From Tubiluchus corallicola (taxonomy: Eukaryota > Priapulida > Priapulimorpha > Priapulimorphida > Tubiluchidae): DNA of 62,000 bases. Below are positions 12,501 to 22,620 of this stretch, piece after piece. The stretch covers positions 1-62,000 of the forward strand of contig JAQGDQ010000502.1 of assembly GCA_030141605.1 (NCBI GenBank), written 5' to 3'. The translations under genes were made by a program, and so were the position numbers. Positions within the stretch are counted from its first letter, which is position 1, and every line of letters starts with the position of its first letter. The notes under the pieces are model-generated. The model saw nothing but the letters and a program-made list of their open reading frames with translations, did not search any database and was not told the DNA's origin.

Positions 12501-15500
12501 TGGCAAAATTGATGTACACACACGGCTAGCTTCTACTTATGTTGGTTGAGCTTCACTGATAAACCGTATTGAACTGTAAAATTATCCCGCTTATAATTGC
12601 TTACAGTCAATAAATTGCAACTACTGCTATAACCTACACAGAAGTTAAACAGCCATCGTTTACAGAGGATACCACCCACGATGGCCACACCCCACTGACA
12701 TAGAAAAGTTTTTTAGGAAATTTTAACCGATGCAGTTATGTAATATGGCTTCTTGCTCTGCATGAATGTTGAACTCAAATGACATTGTATTAAATTGGTG
12801 AATACCGTATATACGTGTGTACAAGTCAATGTGCATTTTAAAACCAAAAATTGCATCATTTTGTATATTACCTGTGTACAAGTTGACCATAAAATATTAG
12901 GATCTTCCAGAGTAAATGATGTCGACAATGGCCTAGTAATAAATCAATAGCGTACTGTGTTAGTGTGTAAGATACGTGCAAGTGCCTGGACCGAGTATAT
13001 TATACCTACCGTATGTATATGTATATATATTTTCATGTTGAGGGCCCTCATTGCAATCCATGCTAATGCGGCCTGGCCTTTCATCACTCATAATTGTTTG
13101 TAATGCCTTTAACCGATGATATCGCAACCAGGATCCCTCGTAACATTTCAGTCGCTGATTTCTCTCTTAAAACTAAAAAGCCATACCTGAAACGTCACAC
13201 TTTATTCAGTAACATCTTATGAATAGAAATAGTGTCCAGCTTATAATGAAGGATTATTTCTTTACATATTCGTGTTGTAGGCGACTCTTTAGCGACATCT
13301 CCCCGAAAACATATCGTAAGTATAAGTCGACCCCAAAAATTTCGCCTTAAAATCGCCTCCCAAAAATTTGACTTGTAGATGAGTATATATGGTATTTGAT
13401 GAATTCAAAAAATGTGTACAGAAAACTGCAGAGAAGATGCGGGAGACCATGCCGACCAAACGTCCGACACCAGTCGTTCCTCAGCAGCAGAGCGAGCAGC
13501 TGATCGGTTGGGAGGCAGCGGATGAGGAAGAGGCGGAACGACTAGCTCAACAGGAACAGAGGAAGTAAGTTACTTAAATTTAAAAATTTATGGCTTTTTT
13601 ATACAGTTTGGTATAGCAATCCAGGACTGAAGATTTAGCTACACAACCTACCTGTTATTTTGATGGTTATGGCAGGACGGCAATCTAGCAGATAGTAGAA
13701 GGAATCTACATTCTTCCTAAATAAGGGCGACCACAGGTGGTACAGTAAAGAAGTCACCACATTCATTTTTCCTTGTGTTCACTGGTCACCTAACTGTTTA
13801 GTGGTCAGGTTCTGCAATGCATAACTTTGAGTTGAGTACATATTGTGGCTGCTGACCTGTTTTCTATATATACACACATATAAACATGGTTTGAACTTTG
13901 CCTACTGCAGTTTTCGGTCGTTCGTTATTACCGGCTGGGCAGATGTTTGTATCTTATCTGCTGTACAGTTCAATTCAATTCAATTGTACAAAAAGGTATC
14001 TTAACCATTTGATTTCATTTGTCTAGGCAACAGCTTCAAGTGCAGAAGGAACATATTGATTTTGAAATTGCACTGTATGAAGAACGTGACGAAAGAATTA
14101 GACAAATTGAAGCTGACATACTTGACGTTAATGAAATCTTCAAAGAGCTGGCTAGTCTAGTGCACGAACAAGGCGACATGATAGGTAACACTTGATTGGT
14201 TTGATTTTATTCTTTGCAGTTACAAATGACTCAAGTTACCTAAATGTATTATGTGTACTGTACAGTAAGTCCTCGCTTAACGACTCCCCGCTTAGCGAGC
14301 GACGTTTCGTTTTAACTACAATTTTTTTTTACACTGCTCACAGGCATTTTTATTTTATCAACAACGTTTTTTCCTAATTTGAAGCATTAAAATGGTACAT
14401 ATTGCCTTATTCTATTCTAAAAACGCATTAGTAACCTAAACAGTGCTATTATATGTGTTTTTGCTTGCCGACTGACTACAAACTAAATTCGAGCAGCTCT
14501 AGCCATTTGTATCAAGCGAGATCTATTTGCTGGTTTATATGCCTCCAAGCACCCGAGTTTAAACTTTGTGCCAAGGAATTTTGTCTGCAACCTAGCTGTT
14601 GCTATAACAACCAGGTTAGTACTACATGAAACTACTTCAAGGTCACTCCATGCAGGGTTTGACTTTCACTGTGCAGTATTTAACGGCTAACTTCCTATAC
14701 ATTGGGCTTCAACGTTAAGAAAGGAGAAACAGCTACCAAGTCTAGCTAGATATTGGCAACAAAGATCAGTGGTTTCAAGCAAACAGAAAGAAATTATGAA
14801 TAAAACTCATAAAATGTTTAATTTATATGATTTAAGCAGCATTGATTTTTGCTTCTGGAACATACCCCAATTCTTCTACATTACTTCCTATAGCAGGCTT
14901 GGTCTTGTTTAACAACATTTCGCTTAACGTCGCATTTTTCTGGATGGCATTAGCATCATTAAGCAAGAACTTGCTGTACATTTTGAAATGGTGCCGTAGT
15001 GCGTCACAATGCGATACGCTACAAGTTGTTAAAGTAAATTTCATTCAAACGTTACTATAGTTTGCTTTACCTAAACATTAATAATTTTTCTTTAGTTATT
15101 TTATTTCGATCTCAGAGGTATTAAAATTGTGCAAGTAGAATCAAAATGTAAAAACCTATAACCAAACTGAGATTTCCTTTCTTTGCCAATTTTTTTTCAT
15201 TGATTTTGCTCATAGTTTGCAGCATATGCTATAAAACAAGGCATCATGCAAGTCTTTTTGTCGCTGTACAAGAAATGAAGAGAAGTTAGAGAACACCCTT
15301 TCTACAAATTGTTATGTGCAAAATAACTGTCAGTGAAAATTGATCGTACGGACAGACTTCAGTGTTTTGAATGTCATTCTTTTGAATGTCCGTGTAGACT
15401 AGGCTTAATGATGCGTTTAGACTAGAGAGTTATCTCGCAACTCATTGTGCAACTTCTCTCTGAGAGTAAACTCGCAAGTGTGAACGACTTCGGATTTTGA

Positions 15501-17382
15501 GAACTCTAGGTCTGAATGCGCCATTAGAAGTGATAACCAATGCACTGGTAGCACACGCCCCAGTGGGTGTTGTGAAGAGCCGGTTGTGTAATTTTTCGTG
15601 CTTTTGGATTTGCCTGTATTTTTTTTGCAGATACAATTGAGCAGAATGTAGAAACTGCAGCATCAGAAGTCGAAGCGGCAAATGTTCAATTGAAGAGAGC
15701 TAGCGAATATCAGGTGCGACTTTTAGTATTATTAGGGCTATTTTTACTTGTAGTAATTGAAATACGTCTATGACAGATTGAGACAGATGATCTCTTAACC
15801 CTTTCCCTACATTGTTGCTTTTTAACTGGGCCACATTGACTTTGCACATCTGACAAGAACTTCTTGTGATGTGTTACTAAAACAGAAGCTTGTAAACAAA
15901 CAAATAGTTGTTCGTTATTGAGTATTAATATTAAATATTAGTTTTATTTCTACACATGCACACAGATGCAAGCACACATGCATGCACTCACGCACATTCA
16001 CACGTGCACACAATCCTAAATAAGCATATACTTATATTTAGTAACCAGTTTTCACAAAAGACACAATACTAATCCATAATATGCAATCATTTTATAAGAA
16101 TGCAGAACAATCAACTAAACATACGTTTCACCAACAATCTACAAGCGATTTTGCATGGGAACGTACCATACAGTACAGCATTGTGGAATGCACCCGGCTT
16201 CAGACACTGATTGACTAGTTAGCGTTACTTGTTGCAAAGCAACCGCTATTCCACGGCTGTTAAACTTTTCTACAATATTTTTACATGGTCGTAGCAGTGA
16301 AATGAACAGACCTGGGTGACTGCACTTTGTGCCGAGCTTAGGTGGCAGTCTACCGCCTTCCGTCCCTTGCATGAAAAACATAGGCGGCAATGTGCCGCCT
16401 TCCGTAGTGAAAGGGTTAATTGTATTGTCACAGTGCATGGAAACCTCGCATGTAAAAGATGTATGAAGTTAAAGCGCAAGAAAACCCTCCTCATAGATTT
16501 TAAAAAAAATTGCCTTGAAATTTTACATCACTTACCTGCTGTCTTTTTGCACACAGAGCTGCATTAGCAGTAATGCTGTATAAAACTTGTAAATTTAAAC
16601 TCCCGCTATGACAACTAAGTGCAGCAAATTTAACTGTATGTCGTTGGAAACAAGTTTAGATAACATTGCGTCAAGTTTAAACAAAATAAGGCGCTCTCTT
16701 TGTTAGCTAAGCAAAAGTATAAATTACTTTATATTTTGAATAAGATCAATAATGAGGTTTTTTGTGAATCAGTGGTGCACACTGAAATTGCGATGCAGTT
16801 CTGTTTTACCATTTTAAATTATTAAGAATTTTCTTTTCCAATTACAAAAATCTTTCAAACAGTTAAGTGTAATGCTAAGTAATATAACTTTTCATGGGAA
16901 GTTCTTTGGGATATATAGTATTAAAAAAATCCTTTTTCTAACCCATTTAAATGTTTAATTTTTGAAACAAATACTATTATTTGTTATAAATATAACATAA
17001 TATAATATAATATAACATTATGTTAAAAATTATAACATAACACAAGTTTCTTTATATTTGTTATAAATTTTGTGCTTAGCATTAGAAATTTTTGGTAACT
17101 CGAGAAGTTCGTATTCTTCCGCACATGTTTCGTCATGAGTCTTGAATACAGTTTACTGACTGTTAGGCCTGAGTTAGTCAACCAGGCAGAGGGTGAATAC
17201 AAGCATGGCAGAATCATGTCGATACTTCTGCTGCTACCTCTTGCTATCAGATGAGCGTTAGTCAATTTTTCGCTTTTTTTTACCAGAAATCTGCTCGGAA
17301 AAAGATGTGCATAATCGTCATTGTCGCTCTTGTCATCATCACCATCATCGTTATAATAATCGTCACCAGTGTGAAGAAGTAG
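6588..17382 (+). CDS. STX12: Syntaxin-12/7-type Qa-SNARE, 9 coding exons
   Basis: Tail-anchored SNARE expected to drive fusion among endosomal membranes. Coding exons: 6588-6648, 7768-7836, 8703-8772, 9350-9440, 11718-11792, 13422-13564, 14027-14184, 15631-15713, 17287-17382. They total 846 bp and 281 aa with matching phases and GT/AG borders throughout. Residues about 25-125 are the Habc bundle (FNQKCDEISTHIFGISNN helix; THELLKELASM). The SNARE helix is at about 185-248, with the zero-layer glutamine Q218 in LVHEQGDMID. Residues 257-278 are one hydrophobic membrane anchor ending in VKK. LGTAQDS, EADILDVN and the KKMCI membrane border resemble syntaxin-12/13 slightly more than syntaxin-7, and the choice between them is inference. 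The ATG at 6588 is the only in-frame start in its exon. A TTTTTCAG acceptor at 6549-6556 suggests an upstream non-coding exon. Confidence 0.93.
7315..7560 (+). repeat. Repeat family B copy in syntaxin intron 1
   Basis: Shares the CTGTTATCAATTAAACTTAG, CAGAGAAATTTGCACAAAAA and GGTAGCGGTCATTCACTTG blocks with the other family B copies. Non-coding. Limits approximate. Confidence 0.5.
8930..9200. repeat. Probable dispersed repeat (ACCTTGAC-rich) in syntaxin intron 3
   Basis: TGACCTTGACCCTTGACAT near 8942 and TGTGACCTTGACATTTTCGA near 9060 are followed by a CAGACAGACACAGAGACAG tract near 9155. Such ACCTTGACCTTTGAC blocks with CAGA tails are common in dispersed repeats of marine invertebrates. No termini seen. 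Confidence 0.35.
9655..10805 (+). mobile_element. TTAA-MITE family A copy, split by an insertion
   Basis: The left half (9655-9860: GTTTCCATGCAAAATTATAT, GTGCACCAGTGATTCACC) and right half (about 10575-10805: TAATGGTCATTGCAGGAGTA, CTGTCTGCATAATAAGATAG) match consecutive parts of intact family A copies. About 700 bp of AT-rich foreign DNA (9860-10575) separates the halves, so a later insertion is inferred. Lies in syntaxin intron 4. Confidence 0.5.
10424..10465. repeat. Near-perfect 42-bp hairpin palindrome
   Basis: The arm TCCGTGGTTCAATCAGTCA is followed by TTTG and then by its reverse complement with one mismatch (a 19-bp arm). It lies inside the 700-bp insertion that splits a family A MITE. 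It could be a fold-back or subterminal transposon signal; no function is shown. Confidence 0.85.
10964..11596 (-). mobile_element. TTAA-MITE family A copy, inverted, carrying a minisatellite
   Basis: Preceded by TTAA at 10960-10963, beginning AGCACAAGAAAATCC and ending, in reverse, with AAAGGAGAAGAAAAGG. This is the reverse complement of the family A layout. The copy is longer than its relatives because one internal segment is amplified into the tandem array at 11272-11453. Confidence 0.6.
11272..11453. repeat. 26-bp minisatellite, 7 units, inside a MITE
   Basis: Seven tandem units of exactly 26 bp with consensus GTCAGTGATGCACACTGGGA followed by AGGTGA. Units 2 and 3 are identical and the others differ at a few bases. 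A single copy of the same segment occurs in related MITEs (16764-16790 and the reverse complement near 48185-48215), which shows where the array came from. Confidence 0.9.
12121..12435 (+). pseudogene. LINE ORF2 C-terminal relic in syntaxin intron 5
   Basis: Reads DIADRKARVLASDRSKFVVY onward to SRLRLSAHNLRIEIGR, a TAG stop, then in the same frame IPRELRLCSCC and EYHFICEC before a TAA. The CxxC...H..C pattern is the cysteine knuckle found at the end of LINE ORF2 proteins. It is homologous by eye to the relic at 1381-1953 but keeps the knuckle that copy lacks. One in-frame stop and severe truncation make it a pseudogene. Confidence 0.7.
14263..14975 (+). mobile_element. pogo/Tigger-like element, family 1 copy
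   Basis: The left end CAGTAAGTCCTCGCTTAACG follows TA (14261-14262). The right end is a diverged inverse (CATTAAGCAAGAACTTGCTG) followed by TA. CAG...CTG ends with TA duplication are the pogo/Tigger pattern. A second copy in reverse lies at 34473-34954, sharing the internal AAAATG(T/C)T(T/C)AATTTATA block. No usable transposase frame. Situated in syntaxin intron 7. Confidence 0.7.
15799..16415. mobile_element. piggyBac-like MITE
   Basis: TTAA (15795-15798) is followed by CCCTTTCCCTAC. At the other end GTAGTGAAAGGG is followed by TTAA (16416-16419). Terminal CCCTTT with TTAA duplications is the piggyBac signature. The right part is full of CGCC-containing inverted repeats (GGCGGCAATGTGCCGCC). 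No transposase frame. In syntaxin intron 8. Confidence 0.7.
16473..16946 (-). mobile_element. TTAA-MITE family A copy, inverted
   Basis: Flanked by TTAA at 16469-16472 and 16947-16950. Reverse-complement order of the family A blocks (AGTTTAAATTTACAAGTTTT; GATTCACAAAAAACC). It has one unit of the segment that is a 7-fold minisatellite in the copy at 10964. Non-coding, and only 50 bp from the piggyBac-like element. Confidence 0.65.
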
Positions 17383-20242
17383 AAACGAGACACTACCAGT
17401 TTGGTAGCAAACTTCTATGGATACTTGTGATTCTACGATGGTAAAATTTCTGGTTCTTAGTATGCTGTCAATGGGTTATCGCAGCTCCCATATGCGAGAA
17501 AAATTTTTATGAAAAAGCGTGACATATTGATTTAAGAAAATATATTTTGCAAAAATTAAGAAGATTTCTTATAGTTATATTAGCTTTGAGCATTTTGTGC
17601 ACAAAAGAGCTGATACTATACGTAATTTTATTGAAGATAGAGAACAATGTGGCAAAATCTATTATCCCATTTATTAAAAGGGGTGTCTCTTTCTCTCTTC
17701 TCTAGTGCGATTCGTCGTTGAGTTGTATACTTTATAAAAATCTGACCTTTAGCAGTTGATGCGCTGTTCATTCGCAAAAATTTCGTGAGCATGTCACCTT
17801 TTCACTGCGTACAGAACAAGTTCGTTCAAGATTGAATGTCTTTTTGATACACACTTTGGCACTCAAAGGAAAGGCCAACTCAACGAGATGTTTACTGCAT
17901 GGCAAATTATCAAGGATATCTCCTTAAGGTGAGTCACTGAACCAGCAGAGGTTTCTCAGCCACACTAAGATGTATATGCCCTCCTTGCACAAGGTAAACA
18001 GCCAAGGATGATAGGTGATATCGCCCAATGAATAATAAACCCACGACAGTAACATGCAACTCACATTAAGCGAGCCCACCTATCGACTCAGCCATGAATA
18101 CCACCTCAAGTATTTTTAAAATTTCCCTTACAGACAAAGCAGTTTTTTTATTTATAACTGAGCTCGCTTTTTTGGTCCTGTTACGCTATGCGTAACCTTG
18201 TTACATGAATTTTACAGTATCTAGGTAGCAAAGTGGCCGTTCCAAAAAACAGATAAAATTACAAATACTTACTTTAACTTTAGCACATTTTTTGAGTCTT
18301 AACAAGTATGATTATCATAATTTATAAAAAAATCCTAATAATGTTGTAAATACTTAATTCTGTGTAAATATTGTATAAAATATCGGAAATTTTCTATATA
18401 AAATACTAAGTAGTTTGTTAGCAACCCGATGTGCGCCATCTATGTTGATCATTGAGAACTAAATTGCAAATTTAATATGCATAAATTTTCTAAAGCTAAT
18501 ATGATTGATTATACAGCAAATAAGGACTGCATGTTCATTTATTGTCATAGCCGTGATGATTACCATACTGATGAGTGCTGCTAGACATAGCCATACTGAT
18601 GAATGCGGCTAGACATTGCTATGACAACAATAATTGTTTTCTACATAAACAGTCATTTGGCACTCATATCAATGCAAGAAAATTAATAGATAACAGTGCT
18701 TGTCATAACATTTTTGCTTTCGTTTAGCCATAAAATTTAGCTTTTGACACAAGCAAATAGTGAAAATGAAGAAATTTTTCGTGATTTAAAGACATTTTGT
18801 ATGTATAATTCTGCAAAGTTTTATTATGTGCAACCCCCCATTATATGGAAATAAATAATGTTAGAAAATGTGTTATACAAAGTTATTATAAATACGAATT
18901 TACTGAAATACGTTTGTTTATACTGTGCAATTTTGGTTATTAAAATGTCTTACTACAAATTATACTGTTTTACATAGTTATTTTTGTGCTGTTTTTTGTT
19001 ACCACTTCTGTTTCTACATGATACACACTTATTTCTTTTACATACGATACACACATGTGCCCTTAAATGTGATCATATCCTTGCTTGCACTTATCCTCTT
19101 TATGTGTGATGGATATAATTTTGTATCTGTGTGATATGATATACGCACCTTTTCCCCATTTTTTTCTTGTGGTGCACATTTGCTCTCATCCCTTTACATA
19201 TGATACACACTTGTACTTTCTCCTTTAGATGTGATACAAACTTGCACTTATCTCCTTTACACTGTGATACACACTTGTACTTATCTCCTTTACATGTGAT
19301 ACACACTTGTACTTATCTCCTTTAGATGTGATACAAACTTGCACTTATCTCCTTTACATGTGATACACACTTGTACTTATCTCCTATACACTGTGATACA
19401 CACTTGTACTTATCTCCCTTAGATGTGATACACACTTACACTTATCTCCTTTATGGATCTTACACACTTGTACTTATCTCCTTTACATGTGATACACACC
19501 TGTATTTATCTCCTTTATGGGTCTTACACACTTGTACTTATCTCCTTTACATGTGATACACACTTGTACTTATCTCCTTTAGATGTGATACATACTTGTA
19601 CTTATCTCCTTTATGTGTGATACACAATTGTACTTATCTCATTTATGTGTGATACACAGTTGTATTAATCTCTTTTACATATGTGATACCTAATTGTACT
19701 TACATGCAACTCTTTTACATGAGGCCTATGCTCTTGTGTTTCTCGCCTTTACGTGTGATACACAATTGCACCATTTTGAATTTAGTTAAATTTTCATATA
19801 TTAGTGATGCCATATAACAGAAAATCTAGATTGTTCGCTCACTGTACATGGTTGTTACACAATACTGAATAGTACTTTCGTCTGCTGCTCATGTGATGCA
19901 TGCACATATATGACATAGATTAAGTGCTACGTGTCACCTCAAGCTAATACTATCCATACATGACTGCATAAATAACACAAACTTGCACCATATTGACTAC
20001 TCATATGTGAACTGTAGCATACCCATCCCTACTACTCACATCTGCATAGTTGATGCATACGAGCCCCATCCACACTACTTAACCTGCATTCCTAAGCATC
20101 ATTAAGTTGTTCCACCTCTCAGTGCTTTTATTACTGCCTCACCTGGGGGCGTAGTTGAGTTTATTTACAATCACTTGGACGCACCTGGCAGCAGACGGAT
20201 TTTGCTGCGTGTGCTGTAATCAAGGATTCCCAGATAATTTTG
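17383..20242. other. Intergenic spacer between syntaxin and PRODH2
   Basis: No exon recognised. Contains the likely syntaxin 3' untranslated region, with candidate AATAAA signals at 18034-18039 and 18850-18855. Also contains a short dispersed repeat at about 17875-17970 that recurs near 11955-12085 (shared blocks CACTGAACCAGCAG and AGCCACA), and a long minisatellite listed separately. The PRODH2 promoter should lie just left of 20243, but I see no defining motif. Confidence 0.5.
19020..19760. repeat. About 32-bp minisatellite array
   Basis: Some 20 imperfect units of the form TGATACACACTTGTACTTAT followed by CTCCTTTACATG. Unit length wobbles by one or two bases, and variants with TTTATGGATCT and TTTAGATG alternate. 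Several open frames in this interval are only translations of the repeat. Confidence 0.9.
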
Positions 20243-22243
20243 ATGTTTTCACTAAGTTGTCCCCTTCGAGCAGCTCATTTTCTTAAATTTGAAGTGAGAT
20301 GTTTGGAGTCGTTAATTTGTGTAAGAACTGCTACATCAGCTGGTGTTACTGAGCTGACCAAAGAAACTGTTTCCAAACTGGACAATGTGACACCAGTGGA
20401 CAGCGTGCTGCCATGTCAACATCCCGCAGAAGCTGGTGTCGTAGACGGCTGTGATTTTGATGATGTCGGGGTGTTTAGGAGGAAATCATCATGGGAGATA
20501 CTTAGAGCATCGGTGATCCTAAAGCTGTGTTCATACCAATCATTTGTTTGCAGGACCTTTACGGTATGTTTCATCACAACTAACTGACAGTAGTGGATAA
20601 AGTTTAAAATTCATATACTGCACTTTAGTGTAAATTATTGTAATGTGTAGATGCCTGCCATATTTTATGTTGTTCCAAATTATATGGATTTTCTACAAAT
20701 GTTATCTGTGCCCTGGTCAGTTGATTTTCTAATGTAAAACTCTCTGTGAAACTATAACATCAAATTTTTATCACCATGGAGATGAACACTAATGATAGCC
20801 ATAAATTAACTACAGTTTTTTGTCATTTTTTCTCTGCTAATAACCTCGTACTATGAATTTAGATGGCCATCTACGTACTCTACATTTTAGATGGTCACCT
20901 ACGTAGTTCATATTTTAGTTTTATCACACACACAGTTTTTATTAGTTTGCTTAATTTGAAACACTTAAAGTACTTTCATAAGTTATAGATAATCAGTGTG
21001 TTATAGAAAAAATAGCTTCAAATGCATGTAACCGTGGTATTTTAAATATATTTGTTTTGTGTTTATTTTGAGCTACAAAAGTGCTGATTTTTGCACTAGT
21101 TACTGATTTTGTGTTAGCTATGTGTAAATTTCATTATTTACGTGTATTTAGCTGATGAAATATGGGCAGAAGTTTTTAGGAAAGCGCTTATTCGCCGCCT
21201 GCATGAAACCGACTTTCTACGGACACTTTGTGGCCGGCGACGAGCATCGTAGCATCGAGAAAACGGTTGCTAAGCTGCGGAACATGGGCATCATCTCCAT
21301 GCTGTACTTATCATTGGAAGCTGATGTGGGGGAAGCATCAAGGTACCTGCTTTCATTCTTTGTTGTTTTTTTAGGACCCAGGGAAGATCATTTCATTCAA
21401 AATTATTCTGAATAAACCTTATCAATTTATGATGGAATTCATCCACTTTGTCACTTTTTAACCAAAATTCCAGCGAAAGAATTGATGTGTAAACGTATGT
21501 AGTAAGCGTCATTTGAACCAGCAAACCTTTAGATTGTAAGTCTCTGATGGGCATTATACCACACAGTCCCTTGTGTCGTAGCACACCTGATAAGTGTACA
21601 ACCAATGTAGAACAGCACTTGTATGTACTTAGCGGCATTTGTAACAGCCAATGTATATAGCTTTTCTCAATGTATGTTGGTTTCCTTGCACTAAATTAAG
21701 ACTGTAATTTAGAATTTCTATGGTGTTTGATTAGTATTAGAAAATTTAAAAAGGAATCTAAGCTTTAAATTGACAATATGTCCGTTGGCGCTAGGAAAAA
21801 CTCGTTTTTGCTGCCTTCTGTTTCATTATTATTGTAGAACCAGAAATCAAAAGTAATTTGTTCATTTACTACCTGTTTACAAGCAAACTTTATTGTTTGG
21901 AACTAGATTTTAGATAGAACCTAGTCTGTGCGCCCCCCAGGCATTACTGTGAAAGCAAAATGATGCGCTGATGTAGGTCACGAGGTCTTAACAGTGGCAG
22001 GAACCACAAAACTTGTTATTTTCCCGTTTCAAGGGCAGCAGTGAAACATATCCAGATTGATGTAGTTCAACCGTAGTTGTGGTTGTTAGAATGTCTTAAG
22101 CTTAGAAAGGCACTTGTAGATATGAAGTAACTTATCAATTAAGTTTCAAATAAAATTTAGTACTTTAGTAATACTGAAGCAGACTAATCATTTAACTACT
22201 GCTCTCGGTCATTAAGCTGATCAAGAGATCGTATTTATTATTA

Positions 22244-22340
<97 letters not shown>

Positions 22341-22522
22341 ATGGAATTTGTATAGCGCCCCAAATATATAATTTTATTTTATTTTAATATTTTGCATTCA
22401 TTTATATAATATAAAAAATTTATATACATATACATATTATAAAATTTTATATAATAAATTATATTATATAAAATATATAAAATGTCTGCATTAATTTATA
22501 TATATATATAATGCAATTGAGT

Positions 22523-22556
<34 letters not shown>

Positions 22557-22564
22557 CAATTGAG

Positions 22565-22620
<56 letters not shown>

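Noticed and set aside
19100-19556. Cys- and Tyr-rich open frames on both strands
   Set aside because: Translations of the 32-bp minisatellite.
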